Shown in pieces: positions 19,832-28,669 of a stretch of DNA of 64,000 nt. This DNA comes from SG8-39 sp041558415. Its GTDB lineage: Bacteria; Pseudomonadota; Gammaproteobacteria; Burkholderiales; SG8-39. The position numbers were made by a program, and so were the translations under genes. The notes beneath the pieces are model-generated. The model was not told where the DNA came from. It saw nothing but the letters and a program-made list of their open reading frames with translations, and did no database searches. Positions within the stretch are counted from its first letter, which is position 1, and each line of letters starts with the position of its first letter. Where the stretch lies: assembly GCA_041558415.1 (NCBI GenBank), contig JBFFEY010000004.1:62001-126000 (forward strand). Direction: 5' to 3'.

Positions 19832-20967
19832 AGTTCGCGCTCACGCACCGCGACGGCGCCGCGCGCTGCGGCGTGCTCGAGCTGGCGCACGGCCGCGTCG
19901 ACACCCCGGCCTTCATGCCGGTCGGCACCTACGGCTCGGTCAAGGCGATGGCGCCGGACGAGCTCGAGGCGATGGGCGCGCAGATCGTGCTCAGCAACAC
20001 CTTTCACCTGTGGCTGCGCCCCGGGCTCGAGGTCATCCACGCGCATGGCGGTCTGCACCGCTTCATGGGCTGGCGCCGGCCGATCCTGACCGACTCGGGC
20101 GGCTTCCAGGTGTTCAGCCTGGGCGCGCTGCGCAAAGTGAGCGAAGAGGGCGTGCGCTTCGCCTCACCGGTGAACGGCGATCGCCTGCTGTTGACCCCGG
20201 AGAAATCGATGGAGATCCAGGCCGTACTCGATTCCGACGTCGCAATGGTGTTCGACGAATGCACGCCCTACCCCGTCACCCCGAAGGCTGCGGAACGCTC
20301 GATGCAGCTGTCGCTGCGCTGGGCGGCGCGCTCCAAGTCGGCCTGGTCGCAGCTCGGCACGCGCAACGCCCTGTTCGGCATCGTGCAGGGCGGCATGCAC
20401 GAGGCGCTGCGCGACGCCTCGCTGGACGGACTGCGCCAGATCGGCTTCGATGGGTATGCGATCGGCGGCCTTTCGGTGGGCGAGCCGAAGAGCGATCGGC
20501 GGCGTATCCTGGCCCACACCGCGCCGCGCCTGCCCGCCGAGCGTCCGCGTTACCTGATGGGCATGGGCACGCCGGAGGACATCATCGAGGCGGTGCGCGC
20601 CGGCATCGACATGTTTGACTGCGTGCTGCCGACGCGCAACGCACGCAACGGCTGGCTGTTCACGCGCCACGGCGATATCAAGATCCGCAATGCGCGCCAT
20701 CGCGACGACACCGGCCCGCTCGATCCGGACTGCGCCTGCGCCACCTGCCGCAACTTCAGCCGCGCCTATCTGCACCACCTGCAGCGGGCGAACGAAATTC
20801 TCGGCGCACGGCTCAACACGCTGCACAACCTGCACTATTACCAGGAACTGATGCGCACGCTGCGCGCCGCCATCGAGGACCGCCAGCTCGAAGCGGTCGC
20901 GGCGCAGCTGCTCGACGCGCGCCGCGCCGGCACCGGGACTTCTGCTGAGCGATCTGCGGGTGAATGA
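19828..20967 (+). CDS. tgt: tRNA-guanine transglycosylase
   Basis: This enzyme swaps guanine-34 for the queuine precursor preQ1 in tRNAs for Asn, Asp, His and Tyr. At 379 residues it is normal length. The substrate-binding DSGGFQVFSL near residue 89, the catalytic DMFDCVLPTRNARNG, and the zinc site CACATCRNFSRAYLHH are all present. The start overlaps the queA stop by 4 bases. The upstream enzymes that make preQ1 are not in the window. Confidence 0.97.
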   Translation: MKFALTHRDGAARCGVLELAHGRVDTPAFMPVGTYGSVKAMAPDELEAMGAQIVLSNTFHLWLRPGLEVIHAHGGLHRFMGWRRPILTDSGGFQVFSLGALRKVSEEGVRFASPVNGDRLLLTPEKSMEIQAVLDSDVAMVFDECTPYPVTPKAAERSMQLSLRWAARSKSAWSQLGTRNALFGIVQGGMHEALRDASLDGLRQIGFDGYAIGGLSVGEPKSDRRRILAHTAPRLPAERPRYLMGMGTPEDIIEAVRAGIDMFDCVLPTRNARNGWLFTRHGDIKIRNARHRDDTGPLDPDCACATCRNFSRAYLHHLQRANEILGARLNTLHNLHYYQELMRTLRAAIEDRQLEAVAAQLLDARRAGTGTSAERSAGE

Positions 20968-21011
20968 ACGCGCCCGCGCGCAGCGCCGCCTGCGCACGCC
21001 GCCGGCGATGC

Positions 21012-21017
21012 TATAAT
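21012..21017 (+). promoter_or_regulatory. -10 box TATAAT upstream of yajC
   Basis: A consensus TATAAT lies 35 bases before the yajC start, which in turn has an AAGGAG site. No good -35 was seen. It would give yajC-secD-secF their own promoter in addition to read-through from queA-tgt. Confidence 0.5.
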
Positions 21018-21051
21018 TTTGCGCTTTTCCTGACTTTCCAAGGAGTTAACG

Positions 21052-21384
21052 GTGCTCATCTCCCCCGCATTCGCGCAAGCATCGGGAGGCGCCACAGGCG
21101 GCGATGGCGGCCTCATCACGCTGCTGCCCATCGTCCTGATGTTCGTCCTGCTGTACTTCATCATGATCCGGCCACAGATCAAGCGGCAGAAGGAGCACCG
21201 CAGCATGGTCGAGGCCCTGCAGAAAGGCGACGAGGTCATCACCGCGGGCGGCGTCGTCGGCAAGATTTCCGAATTGGGCGACGCCTACGTCTCGCTCGAG
21301 GTCGCGCCGAACACCGAGATCAGCGTACAGCGCTCGGCCGTGCAGACGCTGCTGCCGAAGGGCACCCTCAAGAGCATCAAATAA
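21052..21384 (+). CDS. yajC: Preprotein translocase subunit YajC
   Basis: A 110-residue small membrane protein that associates with SecDF and SecYEG. It has one hydrophobic segment (about residues 23-41, LPIVLMFVLLYFIMIRPQIK) followed by the typical KEHRSMVEALQKGDEVITAGG. The GTG start at 21052 is chosen because a clear AAGGAG lies 6-11 bases upstream. It is 72 bases before secD. Confidence 0.95.
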   Translation: MLISPAFAQASGGATGGDGGLITLLPIVLMFVLLYFIMIRPQIKRQKEHRSMVEALQKGDEVITAGGVVGKISELGDAYVSLEVAPNTEISVQRSAVQTLLPKGTLKSIK

Positions 21385-21456
21385 ATAGTCAGCGCGCTGC
21401 GCCGCGCCTCGCGCCACCGCGCGACGCGCACGCGCGGCACGCCGGAACGACCTCCT

Positions 21457-23316
21457 ATGAACCGCTTCCCCGTCTGGAAATACGCGCTCATCGCGCTGTG
21501 CATCGTCGTCGCCTCCGTCTACACGGTGCCGAATTTCTTCGGCGAGTCGCCGGCGGTGCAGATTTCCAGCGGCAAGGCGACCATCAAGGTCGAAAGCGCG
21601 CTGCTGGAGAAGATCGAGGGCGCGCTCAAGACCGCGGGTGTGCCGTATACCGGCGCGCTGCTCGACCCGAACAGCGTGCGTGTGCGCTTCGCGGATACCG
21701 ACACCCAGCTCAAGGCGAAGGACCTCATCGACAAGGCGGTGAACCCGGACGCGTCCAACCCGTCCTACATCGTGGCGCTCAACCTGCTGTCGTCGTCGCC
21801 CAACTGGCTGACGGCAATCGGCGCGCTGCCGATGTACCTCGGTCTGGACCTGCGCGGCGGCGTGCACTTCCTTCTCCAGGTCGACATGGAAGGCGCGATC
21901 ACCAAGCGCCTCGAAAGTTTGGCGGGCGACCTGCGCACGCAGCTGCGCGAAAAGCGCATCCGCCACGGCGGCATCCGGCGCGAGGGCCAGACGCTGCGCA
22001 TGCGCTTCCGCGATGCCGAGGAGCGCGACCGCGCCCGCGCCCACATCCTCACCAGCTTTCCCGACCTGGCACTGGTCGAGCGAGATGACGGTCAGGCCGT
22101 CCAGCTCGTGGCTTCGCTCAAGCCGGAGGCACTCAAGCGCACGCAGGAATACGCGCTCAAGCAGAACATCACGACGCTGCACAACCGCATCAACGAGCTC
22201 GGCGTCGCCGAGCCCGTGATCCAGCAGCAGGGCGCCGACCGGGTGGTCGTGCAGCTGCCGGGCGTGCAGGACACCGCCAAGGCGAAGGACATTCTCGGTC
22301 GTACCGCGAGCCTCGAAGTGCGCATGGTCGACGAGGAGAAAATGACCGCCGAGAACCTGGCGACGGCCAAGGCCGGCAACCCGCCCTTCGGCACCGAGTA
22401 CTACGTCGAGCGCAGCGGCGCACCGATCCTGGTGCGCAGGCAGGTGGTGCTGACCGGAGACCGCCTGACCGACGCGCAGCCGGGCTTCGATCCGCAGACC
22501 AACGAACCCGCCGTGCACCTCACGCTCGATGGCGTCGGGGCACGCATTTTCCGCGACGTGACGCGCGAGAACGTGGGCAAGCGCATGGCGATCCTGCTGA
22601 TCGAGAAAAACGTCGCCGAGGTCATCACGGCGCCGGTGATCCGCAGCGAGATCGGTGGCGGACGCGTGCAGATTTCGGGTCGCATGACCACCACCGAGGC
22701 CAACGACGTCGCGCTGTTGCTGCGCGCGGGCTCCCTCGCCGCGCCGATGGAGATCGTCGAAGAACGCACCGTTGGCCCGAGCCTCGGCCGCGAAAACATC
22801 GAAAAGGGCTTCGATGCGACGCGCTGGGGCTTTGTCGGCATCGTCGTCTTCATGTCCGTGTATTACCTGCTGTTCGGGCTGATCTCCTCCGCCGCGCTGG
22901 CGGTGAACCTGCTGCTGCTGATCGCGCTGCTGTCGCTGCTGCAGGCGACGCTGACGCTGCCGGGCATTGCGGCGATCGCGCTCACGCTCGGCATGGCGAT
23001 CGACGCCAACGTGCTCATCAACGAACGCATCCGCGAGGAGCTGCGCGGCGGCGCGACGCCGCAGGCCGCGATCGCGACGGGCTACGAGCGCGCCTGGGGG
23101 ACGATCTTCGACTCCAACCTCACTACCCTGATCGCGGGCATCGCGCTGCTCACCTTCGGTCAGGGACCAGTGCGGGGCTTTGCAGTGGTGCACTGCCTCG
23201 GCATCCTGACCTCGATGTTCTCGGCGGTGACCGTGTCGCGCGGCATCGTCAACCTCGTCTACGGACACCGGCGCCGCGTCGCCGGGCTGTCGATCGGCAA
23301 CACGGCGTGGAAGTGA
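21457..23316 (+). CDS. secD: Protein translocase subunit SecD
   Basis: A 619-residue inner-membrane protein that uses the proton gradient to complete protein export. It shows an N-terminal membrane helix, a large periplasmic domain opening with GLDLRGGVHFLLQVD, and five C-terminal helices with AIALTLGMAIDANVLINERIREEL, in which the aspartate of the proton path lies. Length matches proteobacterial SecD. It forms a unit with yajC and secF (26 bases downstream). Confidence 0.97.
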   Translation: MNRFPVWKYALIALCIVVASVYTVPNFFGESPAVQISSGKATIKVESALLEKIEGALKTAGVPYTGALLDPNSVRVRFADTDTQLKAKDLIDKAVNPDASNPSYIVALNLLSSSPNWLTAIGALPMYLGLDLRGGVHFLLQVDMEGAITKRLESLAGDLRTQLREKRIRHGGIRREGQTLRMRFRDAEERDRARAHILTSFPDLALVERDDGQAVQLVASLKPEALKRTQEYALKQNITTLHNRINELGVAEPVIQQQGADRVVVQLPGVQDTAKAKDILGRTASLEVRMVDEEKMTAENLATAKAGNPPFGTEYYVERSGAPILVRRQVVLTGDRLTDAQPGFDPQTNEPAVHLTLDGVGARIFRDVTRENVGKRMAILLIEKNVAEVITAPVIRSEIGGGRVQISGRMTTTEANDVALLLRAGSLAAPMEIVEERTVGPSLGRENIEKGFDATRWGFVGIVVFMSVYYLLFGLISSAALAVNLLLLIALLSLLQATLTLPGIAAIALTLGMAIDANVLINERIREELRGGATPQAAIATGYERAWGTIFDSNLTTLIAGIALLTFGQGPVRGFAVVHCLGILTSMFSAVTVSRGIVNLVYGHRRRVAGLSIGNTAWK

Positions 23317-23342
23317 CGCGTTAACGGACAAAGGACCGAGCC

Positions 23343-24281
23343 ATGGAGTTCTTCAAAATCCGCCGCGTCATTCCGTTCATGCGCTATGCGCTGGCGTTCA
23401 ACCTCATCTCGATCGCCACCTTCATCGCCGCGGTCGCCTTCATCGCGATTCGCGGGCTGAACTTCTCGATCGAGTTCACCGGCGGCACGCTGATGGAGGT
23501 GTCCTACGCCCAGTCGGCGAACGTCGAACAGATCCGCCAGACGCTGGAAAAAGCCGGCCTCAAGGCCGAGGTGCAGAACTTCGGCTCTTCACGCGACGTG
23601 CTCGTCCGCATGCCGATCGAGGAGACCCAGTCGACTGCGGCGCTGTCGCAGCGCGTCGAGAAGCTGCTGCGCGAGGCCGACGCCTCCGCGCAGGTACGGC
23701 GCGTCGAATTCGTCGGTCCTCAGATCGGCGAAGAGCTGGCGGAATACGGCGCCCTGGCGCTGCTCGTCACCGCGCTCGGCATCGTCGCCTACCTTGCGCT
23801 GCGCTTCGAATGGAAGTTCGGCCTTTCGGCGATCATCGCCAACCTGCACGACGTGGTCATCATCGTCGGCTTTTTCGCCGCCTTTCAATGGGAGTTTTCG
23901 CTGCCGGTGCTCGCTGCGGTGCTGGCGATCCTCGGCTACTCGGTGAACGAGTCGGTGGTCGTCTTCGACCGGGTGCGCGAGAACTTCCGCAAGCTGCGCC
24001 GCGCCTCGGTGCCCGAGGTGATCGACAGCGCGATCACGGCGAACATCTCGCGCACCATCATCACGCACGGCTCGACGCAGATCATGGCGCTCACGATGCT
24101 CATCTTCGGCGGCCCGGCGCTGCACTACTTTGCGCTCGCGCTCACCATCGGCATCTTGTTCGGCATCTACTCGTCGGTATTCGTCGCCAGCCCGCTGCTC
24201 ATCTGGCTGCGCGTCACGCGCGCCCAGTTCGTGCGCGAGCGCAAGTCGCGGCGCGACGAAAACGAGGGCGCCGTCGTTTGA
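23343..24281 (+). CDS. secF: Protein translocase subunit SecF
   Basis: A 312-residue partner of SecD with six membrane helices. It has NFSIEFTGGTLMEV near residue 40, the periplasmic domain, and LGYSVNESVVVFDRVREN followed by NISRTIITHGSTQIMAL, the conserved RND-like block. It is the last gene of the unit. A REP-like inverted repeat lies 22 bases after the stop. Confidence 0.97.
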   Translation: MEFFKIRRVIPFMRYALAFNLISIATFIAAVAFIAIRGLNFSIEFTGGTLMEVSYAQSANVEQIRQTLEKAGLKAEVQNFGSSRDVLVRMPIEETQSTAALSQRVEKLLREADASAQVRRVEFVGPQIGEELAEYGALALLVTALGIVAYLALRFEWKFGLSAIIANLHDVVIIVGFFAAFQWEFSLPVLAAVLAILGYSVNESVVVFDRVRENFRKLRRASVPEVIDSAITANISRTIITHGSTQIMALTMLIFGGPALHYFALALTIGILFGIYSSVFVASPLLIWLRVTRAQFVRERKSRRDENEGAVV

Positions 24282-24302
24282 GCGACCCTGGGGTCAGACA
24301 TC

Positions 24303-24383
24303 GGGGTCAGACCCCTGTGGATAAGTCGCCCCTACGCTGACTCGGCCCTGCCGCAAAAGACTTACCCACAGGGGTCTGACCCC
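24303..24383. repeat. REP-like inverted repeat, copy A (with DnaA-box sequence)
   Basis: Two 25-base arms (24303-24327 and 24359-24383) are inverted with one mismatch and 31 bases apart. Each arm begins with the palindrome GGGGTCAGACCCC or its complement and continues into TGTGGATAAGTC. The left arm therefore holds a perfect DnaA-box consensus; the right arm has one change (TTACCCACA). An extra partial GGGGTCAGAC lies at 24290-24299. The same element occurs at 31366-31446. It lies between the convergent secF and purB genes. Confidence 0.85.
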
Positions 24384-24394
24384 AACGGTCGCAG

Positions 24395-25759
24395 CTAAAT
24401 CCGCCGCGCGAGTTCCGCCGCCTTCCCGGTATACGCTGCCGGCGTGAGCGCCAGCAGGCGCTTTTTCGCCGCCGACGGGATCTTCAGGCGGCGCACGAAC
24501 GCCGCGAACTGGCGCCGGTCGAGCCGCCGGCCGCGCGTCAGCGCCTTGAGCTGCTCGTAGGCGTCAGGCACACCGTAGCGGCGCATGACCTGCTGCACCG
24601 CCTCGGCGAGTACCTCCCAGTTCGCCTCCAGGTCCTCGGCCAGCCGTGCCGGATCCGCCTCCAGCTTGCCGAGCCCACGCTGGCAGGCAACGAGCGCAAG
24701 CAGCGTGTGGCCGAGCGCGGCACCGACGTTGCGCAGCGCGGTCGAGTCGGACAGGTCGCGCTGCCAGCGCGATACCGGCAGTTTTTCCGCAAGATGGCGC
24801 AGCAGCGCATTGGCGACGCCGACGTTGCCTTCGGAGTTTTCGAAGTCGATCGGGTTGACCTTGTGCGGCATGGTCGACGAGCCCACCTCGCCCGCCTTCA
24901 AGCGCTGTCGGAAATAGCCGAGCGCGATGTAACCCCACAGGTCGCGATCGAGGTCGAGCAGCACGCTGTTGGCGCGCGCGTAGGCGTCGAACAGTTCGGC
25001 GAACGAATCGTGCGGCTCGATCTGGATGGTATAGGGGTTGAACTCGAGCCCGAGGCGCTCGACGAAGCGTCGGCACAGCCGCTCCCAGTCGATGTTCGGA
25101 TAGGCAACGAGATGCGCGTTGTAGTTGCCGACCGCGCCGTTCATCTTGCCGAGCAGGCTGACCGCCACGATGCCGCCGCGCGCGCGGCGCAGACGGTGAA
25201 CCACGTTCGCCAGCTCCTTGCCGAGCGTGGTGGGCGAGGCCGCCTGGCCGTGGGTGCGCGACAGCATCGGCAGGCGCGCGTGGCGGCGCGCCAACCCGGC
25301 CAGCGCCGCGCTGAGGGCGTCGAGCCGCGGCAGCATCACCTGCGCGCGCGACTCGGCCAGCATCAGGGCGTAGGACAGGTTGTTGATGTCCTCGGAGGTG
25401 CAGGCGAAGTGGATGAACTCGAGTGCGCGCTGGATCTCGGCGTTCGCCGCCAGCCTGCCGCGCAGCCAGTATTCGATTGCCTTGACGTCGTGATTCGTCT
25501 CGGCCTCGATGTTCTTGATGTGCTCGGCGTCGCGCTCGGAAAAATCCGCCACCAAGCGGCGCAGCGTGGCGCGCGTGCCGCGCGAGAACGGCTTCAGTTC
25601 GCGGATGCGCGGCTCCGCGGCGAGCGTCTGCAGCCAGGCGAGCTCGACGCGCACGCGGTAGCGGATCAGCGCATGCTCGCTGAAAAACGCGCGCAGGGGA
25701 TCGAGGGTCTTCGCGTACCGCCCGTCGAGCGGTGACAGCGCGCTGAGCGGCGAACGCAT
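24395..25759 (-). CDS. purB: Adenylosuccinate lyase
   Basis: This enzyme splits SAICAR and adenylosuccinate in purine synthesis. The 454-residue protein begins SPLSALSPLDGRYAKTL as in proteobacterial PurB, with CTSEDINNLSYALM, TRTHGQ-like SRTHGQAASPTTLGKE, and the signature GSSTMPHKVNPIDFENSEGN, where the serine is the catalytic base. The ATG at 25759 is preferred over one at 25768 because a TATAAT box ends 7 bases before it, so the upstream ATG would overlap the promoter. Long upstream frame extension is out of character and was not used. Confidence 0.96.
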   Translation of the reverse strand: MRSPLSALSPLDGRYAKTLDPLRAFFSEHALIRYRVRVELAWLQTLAAEPRIRELKPFSRGTRATLRRLVADFSERDAEHIKNIEAETNHDVKAIEYWLRGRLAANAEIQRALEFIHFACTSEDINNLSYALMLAESRAQVMLPRLDALSAALAGLARRHARLPMLSRTHGQAASPTTLGKELANVVHRLRRARGGIVAVSLLGKMNGAVGNYNAHLVAYPNIDWERLCRRFVERLGLEFNPYTIQIEPHDSFAELFDAYARANSVLLDLDRDLWGYIALGYFRQRLKAGEVGSSTMPHKVNPIDFENSEGNVGVANALLRHLAEKLPVSRWQRDLSDSTALRNVGAALGHTLLALVACQRGLGKLEADPARLAEDLEANWEVLAEAVQQVMRRYGVPDAYEQLKALTRGRRLDRRQFAAFVRRLKIPSAAKKRLLALTPAAYTGKAAELARRI

Positions 25760-25766
25760 GGCTGGC

Positions 25767-25772
25767 ATTATA
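25767..25772 (-). promoter_or_regulatory. Consensus -10 box TATAAT of purB (possible leaderless start)
   Basis: TATAAT on the minus strand is followed by 7 bases and the purB ATG. There is no Shine-Dalgarno sequence. Confidence 0.55.
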
Positions 25773-25776
25773 TGCC

Positions 25777-26373
25777 GTGGCCAGAATTCAGCGCCCCAGC
25801 CTCGAGCGCGTCGCGCGCGAAGCGCGCGCCTGCCGCGTGTGCGCGGCGGTCCTGCCGCACGCGCCGCGTCCGGTGTTCCGCGTGGGCCGCGGCGCACAGC
25901 TGCTGATCGTCGGCCAGGCGCCCGGACGGCGCGTGCACGAGACCGGCCTGCCGTGGAACGATCCCTCGGGCGACACGCTGCGCGCCTGGCTCGCGCTCGA
26001 TCGCGCCGCGTTCTACGACCGGGCGCGCATCGCGATTCTGCCGACCGGCCTGTGCTACCCGGGCACCGTCGACGGCGGCGATCTGCCGCCACGTCCCGAG
26101 TGCGCGCCGCTGTGGCATGCGCGTTTTCGCGCGGCACTGCCGGCGGTGCGCCTCACCCTGCTGGTCGGTCAGTACGCGCAGGCGCACTACCTCGGCGCGG
26201 CGCGCAAGGCGACGCTCGGCGCCACCGTGCATGCCTACCGCCAGTACCTGCCGGCATACTTCCCGCTGCCGCATCCGAGCTGGCGCAACAAGGCCTGGGT
26301 GCGGCGCAACGCCTGGTTCGAGGGCGAGGTGATCCCCGCGCTGCGCCGACTGGTTCACAAGGTTTTGCGCTGA
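25777..26373 (+). CDS. Uracil-DNA glycosylase superfamily protein
   Basis: A 198-residue protein with the UDG-superfamily outline: an N-terminal region with two cysteines (ACRVCAAV), LLIVGQAPGRRVHETGLPWND as the active-site motif 1 region, and LPHPSWRNKAW as the distal motif. A PSGDTLRAWL segment links them. Such proteins remove damaged bases or act in an unknown way. The N-terminal CxxC is fewer cysteines than the four used by iron-sulfur UDGs of families 4 and 5, so it is not clearly one of these. The GTG start is 17 bases from the divergent purB start. Confidence 0.8.
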   Translation: MARIQRPSLERVAREARACRVCAAVLPHAPRPVFRVGRGAQLLIVGQAPGRRVHETGLPWNDPSGDTLRAWLALDRAAFYDRARIAILPTGLCYPGTVDGGDLPPRPECAPLWHARFRAALPAVRLTLLVGQYAQAHYLGAARKATLGATVHAYRQYLPAYFPLPHPSWRNKAWVRRNAWFEGEVIPALRRLVHKVLR

Positions 26374-26433
26374 GCCGCGCGGCGCGACGCAATATTCCGC
26401 GGCCTCCTCGACGTGTGATACCGCAGTCCGGCA

Positions 26434-27045
26434 ATGAAGCTTTTCGCCTCGCTGACCAGTCCCTATGCGCGCAAGGTGCGCGTTGTGATTAGCGAGAAGC
26501 GCATGGACTGCGAGCTCGAGCTGGTCGACGTGCTGCAGCGCGACCATCCGGCGCTGGCGCACAACCCGCTCGGCAAGATCCCGGTGCTGCTGCTAGACGA
26601 CGGCACCCCGCTCTACGATTCACGCGTGATCGTCGAATTCCTCGACAACATTTCGCCCAGCAGCCGCCTGCTGCCGGACGACAAGCGCGAGCGCATCGCC
26701 GTGCGCCGCTGGGAGGCGCTCGCCGACGGCGTGCTCGACGCGGCCGTGCTCGCCCGCCTCGAGAGCCTGCGGCCGAAAAATGAGCAGAGCGCCGATTGGA
26801 TCGCGCACCAGGTCGGCAAGGCGGAGCGCGGCCTGACGCAGATGGCCGAGGAACTCGGCGAGCGCAGCTGGTGCCACAACGACAAGTATTCGCTGGCCGA
26901 CATCGCGCTCGGCTGCTGTCTCGGCTGGATCGACTTCCGCAAGCCCGGCGCGATCGACTGGCGCGCCAAGCATCCCGCCCTGGCGCGGCACTTCTCCAAG
27001 CTTTCCAAGCGCGCGGCCTTCGCCGCGACCGTGCCGAAGGCCTGA
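26434..27045 (+). CDS. Glutathione S-transferase family protein (YibF-like)
   Basis: A 203-residue protein with an N-terminal thioredoxin-fold domain opening MKLFASLTSPYARKVRVV, the cis-proline segment GKIPVLLLDDG, and DSRVIVEFLD as the glutathione-gamma-Glu contact. An all-helical C-terminal domain follows with SLADIALGCCLGWIDFR. The active-site position is Ser/Thr-Ser-Pro-Tyr-Ala rather than a cysteine. Probably a glutathione-dependent detoxifying or peroxidase enzyme; substrate unknown. It is convergent with mnmA. Confidence 0.9.
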   Translation: MKLFASLTSPYARKVRVVISEKRMDCELELVDVLQRDHPALAHNPLGKIPVLLLDDGTPLYDSRVIVEFLDNISPSSRLLPDDKRERIAVRRWEALADGVLDAAVLARLESLRPKNEQSADWIAHQVGKAERGLTQMAEELGERSWCHNDKYSLADIALGCCLGWIDFRKPGAIDWRAKHPALARHFSKLSKRAAFAATVPKA

Positions 27046-27060
27046 GCCCGCCTCGCGCGC

Positions 27061-28197
27061 TCAGCCGACCGCGCGCAGCGCCGGCTCGGCCGCCGCGGGC
27101 GTCGCGTGCTGCGCGCCGCTGATGATGGCACCGCCGAGGCAGACCTCGGCGTCGTACAGGACCACCGACTGCCCCGGCGTCACCGCCCACTGCGGCGCAT
27201 CGAACGCGACCGTCACGGCATCGCCCGCCGCGCGCAGCAGCGTGCAGGGCACGGCCGCCTGGCGATAGCGCGTCATCGCGCTGTGGCGCGAAGGCGCCTC
27301 GGGCGGCGCACCCGCGATCCAGCTCGCCTCGAGCCCTTCGAGGCCGCGGCTCATGAGCAGCGGGTGGTCGTGCCCCTGCACGATCGTCAGCGTGTTCGTC
27401 GCCAGGTCCTTGCGCGCGACGTACCAGGCCTCGCCCGATGCGCCGCGCCGGCCGCCGACGCCGATTCCCTTGCGCTGCCCCAGCGTGTAGAACGCCAGCC
27501 CGACATGCTCGCCGACCCCGCGCCCGTCATCGGTCACGATCGGGCCCGGCCTGCGCGGCAGGTAGCGGTTGAGGAATTCGCGAAACGGCCGCTCGCCGAT
27601 GAAGCAGATGCCGGTCGAGTCCTTCTTGGCGTGGTTCGGCAGCCCCGCCTGTTCGGCGATGCGGCGCACCTCGCCCTTCTTCAGCCCGCCGACCGGAAAC
27701 AGCACCCGCGCGAGCTGCGCCTGCGTCAGGCGATGCAGAAAGTAGCTCTGATCCTTGGCGCGGTCGGCGCCGCGCAGCAGCTCGATCGCACCCTCCCGCC
27801 CGCGCAGCTGCGCGTAATGCCCGGTGGCGATGCGCTCAGCACCGAGCCGCAGTGCATGGTCGAGGAAGGCCTTGAACTTGATCTCCGCATTGCACAGCAC
27901 GTCCGGGTTGGGCGTGCGCCCGGCGGCGTACTCGGCGAGAAAGGTCGCGAAGACGCGCTCCTTGTACTCCGCGGCAAAATTGACCGCCTCCAGCGGAATG
28001 CCGATCACGTCTGCCGCCGCGGCGGCGTCGGCCAGGTCCTGCCGCGTCGAGCAGTAGGCGTCGTCGTCGTCGTCCTCCCAGTTTTTCATGAACAGCCCGA
28101 CGACGTCGTAGCCCGCGCGCTTGAGCAGCAGCGCGGCGACCGAGGAATCGACCCCGCCCGACATGCCGACCACCACGCGCTGTGGCTGCTCGCTCAT
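27061..28197 (-). CDS. mnmA: tRNA-specific 2-thiouridylase MnmA
   Basis: This enzyme puts the 2-thio group on uridine-34 of Lys, Glu and Gln tRNAs using sulfur from a relay. At 378 residues it fits the family. It has the PP-loop GMSGGVDSSVAALLL, the first catalytic cysteine in NPDVLCNAEIKF, the second in DSTGICFIGERPF, and the C-terminal VVLYDAEVCLGGAII. The ATG at 28197 is selected as it directly precedes the PP-loop. It follows the NUDIX gene by 19 bases, the common arrangement in this group. Confidence 0.96.
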   Translation of the reverse strand: MSEQPQRVVVGMSGGVDSSVAALLLKRAGYDVVGLFMKNWEDDDDDAYCSTRQDLADAAAAADVIGIPLEAVNFAAEYKERVFATFLAEYAAGRTPNPDVLCNAEIKFKAFLDHALRLGAERIATGHYAQLRGREGAIELLRGADRAKDQSYFLHRLTQAQLARVLFPVGGLKKGEVRRIAEQAGLPNHAKKDSTGICFIGERPFREFLNRYLPRRPGPIVTDDGRGVGEHVGLAFYTLGQRKGIGVGGRRGASGEAWYVARKDLATNTLTIVQGHDHPLLMSRGLEGLEASWIAGAPPEAPSRHSAMTRYRQAAVPCTLLRAAGDAVTVAFDAPQWAVTPGQSVVLYDAEVCLGGAIISGAQHATPAAAEPALRAVG

Positions 28198-28216
28198 CCG
28201 CTGATCCCGCAAACCC

Positions 28217-28669
28217 TCAGGAAAACACCTTCGACAGCACCTCGAGCGGAAAGTGCCGGCCGGCAAGGTGGTCGTCGATGCACTGCATGACGAGCGGTGT
28301 GCGGTGCTCGGCGGCGCGCGCTGCGATCTCCCCGCGCGTCAGCCAGTGCGTGCGCACGATTTCCTTGTCGAGCACCCGGCCCGCCTCGGCACCCCGCGAG
28401 CGGCCGCTGAACGTGAAGCGCAGAAAGGTGATGTCCTCGGGCGCGTAGACATAGCGGTAGACGCCCACCAGCGCCTCAGGCACGAAGCGGTGCGCGGTCT
28501 CTTCCATGACCTCGCGCACGCAGGCCTCGACCAGGCTCTCGCCCGGGTCCAGGTGGCCGGCCGGCTGGTTGAGCACGCGCCGCCCGTCGTGAATCTCCTC
28601 GACCAGAAGAAAGCGGCCGTCCGCCTCGATGACGGCCGCCACCGTCACCGACGCCTTCCAGTCGCTCAT
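28217..28669 (-). CDS. NUDIX hydrolase (NudJ-like)
   Basis: A 150-residue enzyme with the NUDIX box GHLDPGESLVEACVREVMEE plus TA following, which fits the consensus Gx5Ex7REUxEExGU except at its last positions. It opens SVTVAAVIEADGRFLLVEE as in phosphatase NudJ, which acts on thiamine pyrophosphate and nucleotides. The stop lies 19 bases before mnmA and the start overlaps the aminotransferase stop by 4 bases (ATGA), so the three genes form one unit. Confidence 0.9.
   Translation of the reverse strand: MSDWKASVTVAAVIEADGRFLLVEEIHDGRRVLNQPAGHLDPGESLVEACVREVMEETAHRFVPEALVGVYRYVYAPEDITFLRFTFSGRSRGAEAGRVLDKEIVRTHWLTRGEIAARAAEHRTPLVMQCIDDHLAGRHFPLEVLSKVFS

Noticed and set aside
21046..23331. A 761-codon minus-strand frame opposite secD
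   Set aside because: Mirror frame with biased composition; yajC and secD on the plus strand are complete and in their usual order.
24395..26137. Longer start of purB with 126 additional residues
   Set aside because: The added part is Arg/Ala-rich without any conserved sequence, overlaps the divergent UDG-family gene, and a TATAAT box supports the shorter start.
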